Position numbers and translations under genes: made by a program. A DNA stretch of 28,003 nucleotides from an uncultured Butyricicoccus sp. (lineage in GTDB: Bacteria; Bacillota; Clostridia; Oscillospirales; Butyricicoccaceae): NCBI GenBank assembly GCA_900547195.1, contig URFQ01000026.1:1-28003 (forward strand), in the 5' to 3' direction. Under the pieces are notes generated by a model. It was not told where the DNA came from. It saw only the letters and a program-made list of their open reading frames with translations, and did no database searches. Of this stretch, positions 6,803-14,639 are shown in pieces. Within the stretch, counting starts at the first letter, position 1; every line of letters starts with the position of its first letter.

Positions 6803-7750
6803 ATGATCGAAATCGAAAAGCCGCGCATCGACTGTGAGGAACTCGCTGAGGACGGTTCCTACGGTAAGTTTGTCGTCGAGCCCCTCGAAAGAGGCTATGG
6901 CACGACCCTTGGCAACTCCCTGCGCCGCATCCTGCTGTCCTCCCTGCCGGGTACTGCCGCAAGCTCGATTAAGATTGCCGGCGTACAGCATGAGTTTTCC
7001 ACCATCCCGGGCGTAAAGGAAGATGTCACCGAGATCGTCCTGAATGTCAAGGGCATTATCGCGAGGCTGCACTGTGACGGCCCCAAGACGGTCTTTATCG
7101 AGGCCGCCGGCGAGAGCGAGGTCAAGGCAGGCGATATCCATTCAGACGGTGAGGTAGAGATCCTCAACCCCGATATGCACATTGCGACCCTGATGAGCGA
7201 TGCGCGTCTGTCCATGGAGATCACGCTGTCCTCCGGCCGTGGTTATGTTCCGGCTGAGCGCAATAAGCAGTATCAAACTTCCATTGGCGTGATCCCGGTG
7301 GACTCGATCTACACCCCGGTGTACAAGGTGAACTATACGGTAGAGAACACCCGTGTCGGCAACATGACCGACTACGATAAGCTGACTCTGGAGGTTTGGA
7401 CCGACCGCACCATTGCTGCCAAGGACGCGGTTTCTCTGGGCGCGAAGGTTCTGCGCGACCATCTCGATCTGTTTGTTGACCTTTCCGAGGAGATCGGCTC
7501 GAAGTCCACGGTGGTAGAGAAAGCCGAGGCGCAGCACGATAAGGTTCTGGAAATGACGATTGAAGAGCTTGACTTCTCCGTCCGTTCCTTCAACTGCCTC
7601 AAGCGCGCGGGCATCAACACGGTGGAAGACCTCATCAACACCTCCGAAGAGGATATGATGAAGGTTCGTAACCTGGGCCGCAAGTCCCTGGAAGAGGTTA
7701 TCGGAAAGCTTGAGGCCATGGGTCTCAGCCTTTCAAAGTCTGAGGAGTAA
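6803..7750 (+). CDS. rpoA: RNA polymerase alpha subunit
   Basis: The 315-residue protein shows both alpha domains. The N-terminal assembly domain (about 1-230) includes GYGTTLGNSLRRILLSSLPG, which makes the dimer and contacts beta and beta'. The C-terminal domain (about 250-310), after a short linker, has ELDFSVRSFNCLKRAGINTV and KVRNLGRKSLEEV, the helix-hairpin-helix surface that binds UP elements and activators. A GGAGGG ribosome binding site lies about 9 bases before the ATG. Length and position before rplQ are standard. Confidence 0.98.
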   Translation: MIEIEKPRIDCEELAEDGSYGKFVVEPLERGYGTTLGNSLRRILLSSLPGTAASSIKIAGVQHEFSTIPGVKEDVTEIVLNVKGIIARLHCDGPKTVFIEAAGESEVKAGDIHSDGEVEILNPDMHIATLMSDARLSMEITLSSGRGYVPAERNKQYQTSIGVIPVDSIYTPVYKVNYTVENTRVGNMTDYDKLTLEVWTDRTIAAKDAVSLGAKVLRDHLDLFVDLSEEIGSKSTVVEKAEAQHDKVLEMTIEELDFSVRSFNCLKRAGINTVEDLINTSEEDMMKVRNLGRKSLEEVIGKLEAMGLSLSKSEE

Positions 7751-7827
7751 GAGGGCGCCGTCCCACGAACTTCCCCAGCCGGGCCGCCATACCGGGAATG
7801 GGGGCGTGCCTGATGGAATGAAGCACT

Positions 7828-7859
7828 ATCACGGCGGCGTTTGCCGCGCCGCCGGTGAT
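7828..7859 (+). other. Intercistronic hairpin between rpoA and rplQ
   Basis: ATCAC plus GGCGGCG pairs with CGCCGCC plus GTGAT, with a single bulged G and a 7-base loop: twelve base pairs in all. It ends about 12 bases before the AGGAGG region of rplQ. There is no U-tract directly after it. It may stabilise the rpoA 3' end, serve as a processing site or act on rplQ translation. Confidence 0.55.
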
Positions 7860-7892
7860 CCTATTTTGACCTTATTTAGGAGGTACACGACT

Positions 7893-8234
7893 ATGGCAAG
7901 CAATCGTAAGCTCGGCAGAACGAGCGACCACCGCCGCGCGATGCTCCGCGCGATGGTAACCTACCTGCTGGAGAACGGCCGCATCGAGACCACTCTGGCA
8001 CGCGCAAAGGAAGTTGCTCCGATGTGCGAAAAGATGATCACCCTGGGCAAGAAGAACACCCTCGCAACCCGCCGCCAGGCCATGGCTTTCATCACCAAGG
8101 AAGCTGTTGTTGCAAAGCTGTTCTCCGAGACCGCGCCCAAGTACGCAGAGCGTAACGGCGGCTACACCCGCATCATCAAGACCGGCCCCCGCCGCGGCGA
8201 CTGCGCGGAGATGGCAATCATTGAGCTTGTTTAA
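7893..8234 (+). CDS. rplQ: Large ribosomal subunit protein L17 (bL17)
   Basis: The 113-residue product is of usual short L17 length. Signature stretches are KLGRTSDHRRAMLRAMVTYL near the N-terminus, ENGRIETTLARAKEVAPMCEKMITLGKK, and the C-terminal GGYTRIIKTGPRRGDCAEMAIIEL. L17 lies near the peptide exit tunnel of the 50S. The ATG at 7893 follows TTAGGAGG by 9 bases; the frame is open further upstream but does not resemble L17 there. It is the last gene of the alpha operon, followed by a strong terminator. Confidence 0.98.
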   Translation: MASNRKLGRTSDHRRAMLRAMVTYLLENGRIETTLARAKEVAPMCEKMITLGKKNTLATRRQAMAFITKEAVVAKLFSETAPKYAERNGGYTRIIKTGPRRGDCAEMAIIELV

Positions 8235-8269
8235 TCGTCTAACGATTGAACGGTTCGAGCAGAAATGAT

Positions 8270-8315
8270 AAAGAGCTTATCCGGAGGAGTGCTTCTCCGG
8301 GTAAGCTCTTTTTAT
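8270..8315 (+). terminator. Strong intrinsic terminator of the alpha operon
   Basis: AAAGAGCTTA and CCGGAG on the left pair with CTCCGG and TAAGCTCTTT on the right in a two-part stem of about 16 pairs, running into a T-rich tract (CTCTTTTTATTATT). It lies 36 bases after the rplQ stop and marks the boundary to the AT-rich island. Confidence 0.92.
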
Positions 8316-8360
8316 TATTATAAAATTTATTTAATATACATAAAAATACGATAAAATATA

Positions 8361-8389
8361 TTGACTTTTTGGATGTAATCACATATTAT
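8361..8389 (+). promoter_or_regulatory. Sigma-A-like promoter for the AT-rich island genes
   Basis: TTGACT at 8361-8366 and TATTAT at 8384-8389 are separated by 17 bases, close to the consensus. The predicted start of transcription near 8396 leaves a leader of about 90 bases before the secreted-protein gene. The surrounding 170 bases are very AT-rich and hold no gene. Confidence 0.75.
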
Positions 8390-8484
8390 ATAGATAAGAG
8401 TAAAAGTGTTCTATATTTTGGGATATTTTTACAGAGTGCGGTTGGTAAAAAGGAGTTATATGGCTTAGAAAGGAGAAAGATGTT

Positions 8485-9486
8485 ATGAAAAAGACAGTAA
8501 GTTTGTTACTCTGCTTGTCAATGGTTATGGGGCTTTCTGTTCCTGCTTTTGCAGCGTCCGAACCTGTAACGCATGAGGAAATCATCACGCTACGGAATAT
8601 TGGACATGGAGAGTACGCTTTGGTTGAGGATTCTTTGACAGCGCAGATGAGTGATGATGCGTACATCACTGCGACAGCAACACAGGATTCCGAAATCTAT
8701 CATTATGAGGGAAATCAGTATTTAGTTCGTAATGGTAATGGGAACTTTATGCTGAATGAAAAAGTTGATATTGATACAACGGCATTCTCTAATAACACGG
8801 TTCTTTTTGACACATATGACATTCCAGTGCTTGTTCAAGAAGAAATCAAATCGGTGATGGATGCACAAGCGGCTATCGGAAACGATGATTTAGAGATTAG
8901 TATCTATTCGTCAGTTACAGAGTCTGGTTCCTATTCGCATACGTATAATGGTAAATCTTATACATTGAAGGATTATACTACAGATTTTCGAGACTTACAT
9001 ATGGGGCCCCTAAGCTACAAAGGCTCCAATACTTGGAATATTGCGAAACAAGTAGGCGATTTTATTATCTCTAAAACTGAGAATATCAGCGATATTGTCA
9101 AGATTTTTGGTAAATTTGCAACAGCTTATGATGTTGCAACTGCTCTTTTTGGAGAATTACATACTGGCAACACCAAGGATGAATTCCGTATAGATCTTGT
9201 TTATGATAGGTTACAAAAAGCCACCTATGTTTATAATACAAATTTAGGCGGTTATCAACCGGGATGTGTATCTCATAAGGTATGGATTGACACAGCAGCA
9301 GTTTATGTGTTTTATAATGGAGAGCAAGACGCGGATGTATTCACGGTGAATAAAGAATTTTTCTCTCCAAATTATAAAAAACCTGGAGATACGGCGGTAA
9401 AATATTCCGGGGACAATTTTTATACTGACCCATATTTATACACGACTTTTTTGGGAAATAAGCTTAGTTTTTCGGGAATACTCTAG
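8485..9486 (+). CDS. Secreted protein of unknown function
   Basis: I do not recognise this 333-residue protein. It begins with a clear signal peptide (MKK, a hydrophobic stretch at about 5-19, then VPAFA with likely signal peptidase I cleavage after A23); no lipobox and no sortase motif are seen. The mature part is rich in Asp, Tyr, Thr and Asn. It has an amphipathic segment at about 185-220 (IAKQVGDFIISKTENISDIVKIFGKFATAYDVATALFG) broken only by polar residues. There is a single mature Cys. The ribosome binding site AAAGGAG fits the ATG. Base composition is far more AT-rich than in the neighbouring genes, which suggests transfer. A secreted antimicrobial or toxin-like role is possible, but nothing in the sequence proves it. 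Confidence 0.8.
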   Translation: MKKTVSLLLCLSMVMGLSVPAFAASEPVTHEEIITLRNIGHGEYALVEDSLTAQMSDDAYITATATQDSEIYHYEGNQYLVRNGNGNFMLNEKVDIDTTAFSNNTVLFDTYDIPVLVQEEIKSVMDAQAAIGNDDLEISIYSSVTESGSYSHTYNGKSYTLKDYTTDFRDLHMGPLSYKGSNTWNIAKQVGDFIISKTENISDIVKIFGKFATAYDVATALFGELHTGNTKDEFRIDLVYDRLQKATYVYNTNLGGYQPGCVSHKVWIDTAAVYVFYNGEQDADVFTVNKEFFSPNYKKPGDTAVKYSGDNFYTDPYLYTTFLGNKLSFSGIL

Positions 9487-9497
9487 CAATTAAGATT

Positions 9498-9524
9498 AAC
9501 AATGTAGAAATTCTCTATATTGTT
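9498..9524 (+). other. Intercistronic hairpin between the two island genes
   Basis: AACAATGTAGA pairs with TCTATATTGTT over 11 positions with one G-U pair and the loop AATTC. No U-tract follows directly, so it is more likely a stabilising or attenuating element between the two genes than a terminator. It starts 12 bases after the first gene. Confidence 0.6.
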
Positions 9525-9548
9525 GATTGCATTTCAAAGGTGTCAGTG

Positions 9549-9968
9549 ATGAAAAAATGGATACCAATTATCATTTTAATTGGTTACTTCTTTTTCCCGG
9601 TTTCGATTCTCAAGCATGTTGACGATGGGCTTGTTTACTTTGTTCGGTACAATCCGAATTTTGAAACAGGTGAACCGGAATATAATACAATCGAAATACC
9701 GGAGGAAGCAAAACTAAAAATTTTAGAATGCTTAAGCAGGTATCGGGAATATCGAACGCTGTTTTTTGAACAAGGTTACAGCTTGTCTAATATGGAACTT
9801 GAGATATATATTCAAGATGGGGAAGAATCAAAAAACATTGTTTTAGGCAATATCAATTATAGCACAAGAACTTACGGCGCTCAGAAGCGCGGCATTTACA
9901 ACGCAGATGAGCTTCGGGAAGAGCTGCTTGAGATTCTTGGATTGACCGATCACGCAGAGAAATCATAG
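9549..9968 (+). CDS. Small membrane-anchored protein of unknown function
   Basis: The product has 139 residues and no family that I can name. A single hydrophobic segment (about 4-22, WIPIIILIGYFFFPVSIL) would anchor it. The remaining soluble part contains a charged helix region EEAKLKILECLSRYREYRT, a beta-like LEIYIQDGEESKNIVLGNI and a C-terminal DELREELLEILGL helix. The ATG at 9549 is chosen over an in-frame GTG at 9540 because AAAGGTG is well spaced for it and the Met-Lys-Lys start fits a membrane anchor. It shares the promoter of the secreted-protein gene 62 bases upstream, so the two may act together, for example as an exported protein and its partner or immunity factor; this is inference. 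Confidence 0.75.
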   Translation: MKKWIPIIILIGYFFFPVSILKHVDDGLVYFVRYNPNFETGEPEYNTIEIPEEAKLKILECLSRYREYRTLFFEQGYSLSNMELEIYIQDGEESKNIVLGNINYSTRTYGAQKRGIYNADELREELLEILGLTDHAEKS

Positions 9969-9976
9969 GAAAATGA

Positions 9977-10004
9977 AAACGGAGCCGGATCGGCTCCGTT
10001 TTTG
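9977..10004. terminator. Bidirectional intrinsic terminator between convergent genes
   Basis: AAAACGGAGCCG pairs perfectly with CGGCTCCGTTTT around the loop GAT, with U-tracts available on either strand. It serves the island operon from the left and the LTA-synthase-family gene from the right. Confidence 0.93.
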
Positions 10005-11969
10005 TCATTCGGAAGGAAAGAAGAAGCTGTCCACCCGTTCTTCTTTCCCGAACAGGTTGTTATAAGCGAGCAGGCGGTACTGCTGCACAAGCGCGCGCTC
10101 GTCTGGCGTGAGGGCTTCGCCGTTTTCCGAAGAATAGCGGCCGTCGGCTGTGATATAGCCCACAGGCGTGATCACCGGCACGCTGGCGTTTACTTCGCGC
10201 AGGAAGCGCTGGTAGCCGGTGAGCGGCAGGCCCGCCGCCTCGGCGGCGAGCAGATGCAGCCCCCATGAGGTGGTTACCACGTCTTCGGCTTCCGGGATGT
10301 CGTAATTGGCCCAGATGAAAAACGGGGTGCCGTACTGCTGAAAGACCTCCTCGGTGGTGCGGTCGTCAAGGGGCTTCCCGGCAAGCGCTTCATAGAAATC
10401 ATTGCCGAGCGGCGGCTGATGATCGCCGAAGAAGATGATCATGGTCGGGACGCCGGTCTGCGAATAGTGCGAAATCAGATTGCGCAGCGCGTCGTCCGAG
10501 GCGCGCATGAGGGAGAAAAACTGGTCGGCGGACGGATAATCGTCCTCCAGTTCACCGTCCAGCTCCGAGGTGCGTTCGAGGCCGGTCCATGGCAGCTGAT
10601 AGCCGCTGTGGTTTTGGATGGTCACATTAAAGACGAACAGCGGATTGCTGCCCGCGGCGTCGGTCAGTTCATAGAGCGTTTCGTAATCCGACTGGTCGGA
10701 GATAAAACCGCGGACATAGCCCGGGTTCTGGACGTCCTCTTCATAAAGCTGTCCGTCAAAGCCCATCCACCGGTAGACCGAGGTGCGGTTCCAGCCCGAC
10801 GAACGATAGGGATGGAAAGCAACGGACGAAAAGCCGAGCGCCTTTACCTGAGAGACCAGTGACGGCGTGCCGTCTGCGAGATAGAGCTGGTAGGCGACCG
10901 TGGACGAAGGCAGGAAGGCCAGCGGGTTGCCGGTCAGGAACTCAAATTCGACGTTCGCCGTGCCGCCGCCCGTAACCGGCGAATACATGGTTCCCCGGAT
11001 GGTGTTTTCCTGCATGCTGTGCAGGAAAGGGGCCGGGTCTTCGGTCAGCTCCAGGTTTGCATAGTCTGCGAGGTCGGCAAACGACTCGTTCATAATCGCA
11101 AGGATGTGCACGGGCTGCTGTCCGGACGGCGCTTCCGCTTTGGGTACCGTGGCGATGATCTCCTGCACTGCTTCGGGCGAATAGCCCTCCGGCTTGGTGA
11201 CAATGCTGTAGCGCAGGGCGGCGGTGAAGTTCAGCACAAAGCCGTTCGCCTGCGTTTTCCATTGCTGGGCGTAGATGCCGAGGAAAGTCAGCATAGGCGT
11301 TCCGAAAAAAAGCACGCAGTAGGCCGCGGAAACCGCCGCGCCGGCCCAAAGAATGCGGCGGCGCGGCCGGCGGGCGTGCCGCTGCGGCATGAGACGGTAG
11401 AGCAGCAGCAGATAGGCGAGCGTGAACAATGCCGCACGCACGATGGTTTCGTCCGGGGTGTAGTCGAAGCCGTCCGCGACGTTGAGCGCGGTGCGCCATG
11501 CGACAAGGTCGATCGGGAAGATGATGCGCCCGCGGAAGGTGAGGACATAGTGGTTTGCAAGGCCGGCCGCAAAGCAGAGCAGCATGCCGAGCGCCGCCGC
11601 GCGGCGGATGCGCCCGAACAGCAGGGCCAGAAGCGCGAAAAACAGGTAGTACCAGATGAGGTTGAGGATGCATTGCATAACGGTCAGCGCTTCAAACGGG
11701 TCGGTGTTGTTCAGAAGCTCAACCACGAGCAGCGCCCACGGCGGCCCAAGCGCCCAGCCAAGGCGCGGCGTCCAGATTTCCGCCCGGCCGGAAAGGCGGC
11801 GCGGGAACAGGAACGCCAGCCCAAAGCCGCCCGCGAGCAGAAGGGTCAGGTGCGGATATTCAGAAAATGCCGGCTCCAGCAGCGCCCAAGCGATGAAAAA
11901 CACAAGGCTGGCACGCAGGAAGCAAAGCTGGCGGCGAAAATGCCCTGAAGGCGGAAGGGAAATATTCAT
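10005..11969 (-). CDS. LTA-synthase-family membrane sulfatase-fold enzyme
   Basis: The 654-residue protein has about six hydrophobic helices in its N-terminal third (first about 18-35, last about 206-223). A long extracellular alkaline-phosphatase/sulfatase-like domain follows from about 285. Key residues of lipoteichoic acid synthases are present: E295 in MNESF, the catalytic nucleophile T337 in GGGTANVEF, H454 in QNHSGY and D516-H517 in FFGDHQPP. Such enzymes move glycerol phosphate from phosphatidylglycerol onto glycolipid or glycan acceptors outside the membrane; the exact acceptor here is not known. The ATG at 11969 is preferred: it has CGGAG seven bases upstream and a -10 box about 46 bases upstream. 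The frame runs open to 12254, but that part looks non-coding. The gene stands alone on the minus strand. Confidence 0.9.
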   Translation of the reverse strand: MNISLPPSGHFRRQLCFLRASLVFFIAWALLEPAFSEYPHLTLLLAGGFGLAFLFPRRLSGRAEIWTPRLGWALGPPWALLVVELLNNTDPFEALTVMQCILNLIWYYLFFALLALLFGRIRRAAALGMLLCFAAGLANHYVLTFRGRIIFPIDLVAWRTALNVADGFDYTPDETIVRAALFTLAYLLLLYRLMPQRHARRPRRRILWAGAAVSAAYCVLFFGTPMLTFLGIYAQQWKTQANGFVLNFTAALRYSIVTKPEGYSPEAVQEIIATVPKAEAPSGQQPVHILAIMNESFADLADYANLELTEDPAPFLHSMQENTIRGTMYSPVTGGGTANVEFEFLTGNPLAFLPSSTVAYQLYLADGTPSLVSQVKALGFSSVAFHPYRSSGWNRTSVYRWMGFDGQLYEEDVQNPGYVRGFISDQSDYETLYELTDAAGSNPLFVFNVTIQNHSGYQLPWTGLERTSELDGELEDDYPSADQFFSLMRASDDALRNLISHYSQTGVPTMIIFFGDHQPPLGNDFYEALAGKPLDDRTTEEVFQQYGTPFFIWANYDIPEAEDVVTTSWGLHLLAAEAAGLPLTGYQRFLREVNASVPVITPVGYITADGRYSSENGEALTPDERALVQQYRLLAYNNLFGKEERVDSFFFPSE

Positions 11970-12014
11970 GGTCAGGCTCCGATAAGATGGAATTGCCGGG
12001 AGGTGGATATACAT

Positions 12015-12020
12015 ATTATA
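12015..12020 (-). promoter_or_regulatory. -10 box of the LTA-synthase-family gene promoter
   Basis: On the minus strand TATAAT lies about 46 bases before the chosen ATG. A weak TTGCGC 18 bases further upstream could serve as -35. Its place downstream of the longest possible start supports the shorter protein. Confidence 0.6.
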
Positions 12021-12179
12021 AATGTACGCCTTTTTGCCGCGCAATGCAAAAGGAATTTCGAAAACCGGTAAAAGCGATGAGAAATACGGCGGGAAACTGT
12101 GGAAATTGACGAAAGAGCGGCCGGATTCGCCGCGAAGTCCCGTGAGAAGCGCAAAAACGGAAAAAATTTTGCGTTTTCC

Positions 12180-12208
12180 TTGCAAGGCGGCGCAAAAGGT
12201 GGTATACT
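12180..12208 (+). promoter_or_regulatory. Sigma-A-like promoter of the rimP-nusA-infB operon
   Basis: TTGCAA at 12180-12185 and TATACT at 12203-12208 are spaced by exactly 17 bases. Transcription would start near 12215, giving a leader of about 70 bases with one strong hairpin before rimP. Confidence 0.85.
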
Positions 12209-12237
12209 GCTTTATGTAAGTTAGTATGGAATGTTTG

Positions 12238-12265
12238 AGAGTGGGGCGACCCACTCTTTCTTATT
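12238..12265 (+). promoter_or_regulatory. Leader hairpin / possible attenuator upstream of rimP
   Basis: AGAGTGGG pairs with CCCACTCT around the GNRA tetraloop GCGA, and the 3' side runs into TTTCTTATT. The interrupted U-tract is what one expects of a weak, factor-dependent terminator. In Bacillus subtilis the equivalent operon is autoregulated by NusA-dependent termination in the leader (established knowledge). That this hairpin does the same is inference. Confidence 0.7.
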
Positions 12266-12283
12266 GACCGGATGGAGGATGCT

Positions 12284-12748
12284 ATGCAGGCCAAGGAAGT
12301 TGTAAAACGGGTTTCCGAGCTGGCGGAGCCGCTCTGTGAAACAGCCGGCGTTTCGCTCTGGGACGTGGAATTTGAAAAAGAGGGCGGACAGTATATGTTG
12401 ACCGTCACCATTGACCGCGACGGGGGCGTGGACATCGACCACTGCGAGGCTGTCTCTCGCGCGCTCGACCCGCTGCTCGACGCAAAGGAGTTTGATTCCC
12501 TGCCCGCCTATACCCTGTGCGTGTCCTCGGCCGGGCTGGAGCGCAGGCTGAAAAAGCCGCAGCATTTTGAGAAGTTCCTCGGCGCCCCGGTCGAGGTGAA
12601 GTTCTATAAGCCGGTGGACGGCGCTAAGATCCTCGAAGGGAAGCTGGCCGCTTATGACGGCGGCTGCGTCACCCTTGAGGTGGACGGCGCGCGCCGCGTG
12701 TATGAGCCCCAGGACATCGCAGCCGTGCGGCTGACCGTACAGTTTTAA
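12284..12748 (+). CDS. rimP: Ribosome maturation factor RimP
   Basis: The 154-residue protein helps assemble the 30S subunit. The N-terminal alpha/beta domain carries GVSLWDVEFEKEGGQYMLTVTIDRDGGVDIDHCEAVSRALDP-type features (read in pieces at about 24-65), then the CVSSAGLERRLKKPQHFEKFLG stretch typical of RimP. A small SH3-like C-terminal domain follows from about 90. The ATG at 12284 is preferred over the in-frame ATG at 12272 because the GGAGG site lies between the two, at good spacing for the second. It is the first gene of the operon and precedes nusA by 19 bases. Confidence 0.95.
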   Translation: MQAKEVVKRVSELAEPLCETAGVSLWDVEFEKEGGQYMLTVTIDRDGGVDIDHCEAVSRALDPLLDAKEFDSLPAYTLCVSSAGLERRLKKPQHFEKFLGAPVEVKFYKPVDGAKILEGKLAAYDGGCVTLEVDGARRVYEPQDIAAVRLTVQF

Positions 12749-12767
12749 GAGGAGTGATTGAGACAAG

Positions 12768-13868
12768 ATGAACGCAGAGTTTTTTGCTGCCCTCGAGCAG
12801 CTCGAAAAAGAAAAGGGCATTTCGGTGGACTACATGCTTGAGCGCGTCGGCCAGGCGCTGATCGCAGCGTATAAGAAAATGAACGACGGCATGACCGATA
12901 ATGTTTATGTGGATTTTGACCGCAAGGGCAAGAGCTACCGCCTGTACGTCCGCAAGACGGTCGTAGACGACGTTTACGAGCCGTACGAGGAGCTTTCGGT
13001 GGAGGAAGCGCGCGAATACAAGCCGAACGCCATGCTTGGCGACGTGATTGACATCGATATCCCGACCAAGTCCTTTGGCCGCATCGCGGCCCAGTCGGCC
13101 AAGCAGGTCATCATCCAGGGCATCCGCGAGGCCGAGCACGGCATGGTGCTCTCCGAGTTTGAGTCCAAGGCGCACGAAATCCTGAACGCAACCGTATCCC
13201 GCATCGACCCGCGCACCGGCAACGTCATCCTCGAGATGATCTCGCAGGGCGAAAAGACCGAGGCTGTCTTGACCGCGTCCGAGCAGGTGCGCGGCGAGCA
13301 GCTCAAGGAGGGCGAACGTGTCAAGGTGTATGTGATCGAGGTGCGCAAGGGGACCCGCGGCCCGCAGGTCATGATCTCCCGCACCCATCCGGGCCTTGTT
13401 AAGCGCCTGTTTGAACTGGAAGTGCCGGAAATCCACGACGGCGTGGTCGAAGTGAAGTCGATTGCCCGCGAGGCGGGCAACCGCACCAAGATCGCGGTCT
13501 GGTCGGGCGACGAAAACGTCGACCCGATCGGCGCATGCGTCGGCACCCGCGGCGCGCGCGTCGGCAACATTGTCGACGAGCTGGGCGGCGAAAAAATCGA
13601 CATTATCAAATGGTCGGACGATATGGCGCAGTTTGTTTCCGCGGCGCTTGCGCCCGCGGACGTCATCACGGCGTCCATGCAGGCGGACGGCAAGAGCTGC
13701 CGCGTCATCGTGCCGGACGACCAGCTCAGTCTTGCCATCGGCAAGGAGGGCCAGAACGCCCGCCTGGCCGCCAAGCTGACCGGCTGCAAAATCGATATTG
13801 CGCCGGCTTCGCAGGCCGAGCCGGCTGCGCCGGAAACTGTGGAAGCGGCGTCGGAGCAGGCGGAATAA
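12768..13868 (+). CDS. nusA: Transcription termination/antitermination factor NusA
   Basis: The 366-residue product binds RNA polymerase and nascent RNA and modulates pausing, termination and transcription-translation coupling. Domains in order: N-terminal polymerase-binding domain (about 1-130), S1 domain (about 135-200), KH1 with GACVGTRGARV (about 250-260) and KH2 with LAIGKEGQNARLAAKLTG (about 322-339). The C-terminus is a short Ala/Glu tail; the acidic repeats of E. coli NusA are absent, as in other Firmicutes. A GGAG site lies 13 bases before the ATG, a slightly long spacing. NusA may autoregulate this operon through the leader hairpin. Confidence 0.98.
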   Translation: MNAEFFAALEQLEKEKGISVDYMLERVGQALIAAYKKMNDGMTDNVYVDFDRKGKSYRLYVRKTVVDDVYEPYEELSVEEAREYKPNAMLGDVIDIDIPTKSFGRIAAQSAKQVIIQGIREAEHGMVLSEFESKAHEILNATVSRIDPRTGNVILEMISQGEKTEAVLTASEQVRGEQLKEGERVKVYVIEVRKGTRGPQVMISRTHPGLVKRLFELEVPEIHDGVVEVKSIAREAGNRTKIAVWSGDENVDPIGACVGTRGARVGNIVDELGGEKIDIIKWSDDMAQFVSAALAPADVITASMQADGKSCRVIVPDDQLSLAIGKEGQNARLAAKLTGCKIDIAPASQAEPAAPETVEAASEQAE

Positions 13869-13890
13869 CCCGCCGGAGAGGGGTGGAACC

Positions 13891-14169
13891 ATGCAGCAGA
13901 GAAAAATCCCCATGCGGCAGTGTCTGGGCTGCCGCACCATGTTCCCCAAGCGCGAGCTGATCCGCGTGGTGCGCTCGCCGGAGGGGGGGCTTTCGCTCGA
14001 CTTCAAGGGCAAGGCGCCCGGACGCGGCGCGTATCTGTGCCCGAACCCGGATTGCCTCAAAAAAGCGCGCAAGTCGCGCGCCATTGAACGGGCATTTTCG
14101 GTGAGCGTGCCCGAGGAAGTCTACGAGGCGCTGGAAGCGCGGATGGAGGAGGAGACCCATGGCGGTTGA
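13891..14169 (+). CDS. rnpM: RNase P modulator / YlxR-family RNA-binding protein
   Basis: The 92-residue protein has the YlxR fold signatures: MRQCLGCR with C11 and C14, then RVVRSPEGG and the invariant GRGAYLC at 44-50. The B. subtilis homologue was described as an RNase P modulator (RnpM); the role here rests on family membership. The ATG at 13891 is chosen for its GAGAGGGG site and the typical start; the frame extends upstream inside nusA without homology. Its end overlaps the next gene by 11 bases, so the two are coupled. Confidence 0.93.
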   Translation: MQQRKIPMRQCLGCRTMFPKRELIRVVRSPEGGLSLDFKGKAPGRGAYLCPNPDCLKKARKSRAIERAFSVSVPEEVYEALEARMEEETHGG

Positions 14170-14557
14170 CGCAATTCTGGGGCTGCTCGGCATTTCCCGC
14201 AAGGCGGGCAAGCTGGCGTTTGGCGAAGAGCAGGTGCGCGACATGGTCGCATCCGGCAAGTGCCGCGTGATCTTTTTGGCGTCCGACGCCGGGGACGCCA
14301 CCCGCCGCAAGGTGGAGCGCCATGATATCCGCGTGCCCATCCTGACGCTCCCGTGGGATAAGGCGGCCCTCGGCGATGCGATCGGCATCAAGCGGGAATG
14401 CACCGTGTGCGCCATCAACGACATCGGCATGGCAAACGCCATTGCCGGGAAGCTGGTGTATACCGGCGCGGCCAACCAGAGGGCCGCGGAGCGCGTAGCG
14501 GACAAAAAGGCGCGCATAGACGCCCGGAAGGGCAAGAAGAAAAAGAAGGATCTGTAA
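14159..14557 (+). CDS. rplGA: L7Ae-family ribosomal/K-turn-binding protein (YlxQ-like)
   Basis: The 132-residue product belongs to the L7Ae/L30e/S12e fold found between rnpM and infB in Firmicutes. Typical features are ILGLLGISRKAGKLAFGEEQV at the N-terminus, VIFLASDAGDATRRK, and the charged C-terminal tail ending KGKKKKKDL, which is longer and more basic than in most homologues. Members bind kink-turn RNA. The start overlaps the end of rnpM by 11 bases with GGAGGAGG as ribosome binding site. Binding partner in this organism is unknown. Confidence 0.9.
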   Translation: MAVDAILGLLGISRKAGKLAFGEEQVRDMVASGKCRVIFLASDAGDATRRKVERHDIRVPILTLPWDKAALGDAIGIKRECTVCAINDIGMANAIAGKLVYTGAANQRAAERVADKKARIDARKGKKKKKDL

Positions 14558-14639
14558 GATCCATGCACGTGCGCAGCACGTTCGGCCGACAGGCCCGCGT
14601 GCCCCTGCGCGCGGAAAATCGATCAGGAGGTGAGCGCCA

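Larger units (their letters stand above)
11970..12283. other. Divergent intergenic region
   Basis: These 314 bases lie between the minus-strand LTA-synthase-family gene and the plus-strand rimP operon. They hold the promoters of both, plus the rimP leader hairpin. The middle part (about 12040-12170) shows no gene or repeat that I can support. Confidence 0.7.

Noticed and set aside
11970..12254. N-terminal extension of the LTA-synthase-family protein to 12254
   Set aside because: The -10 box and ribosome binding site lie downstream of that start, the extra part overlaps the promoter of the rimP operon, and it shows no membrane-protein pattern.
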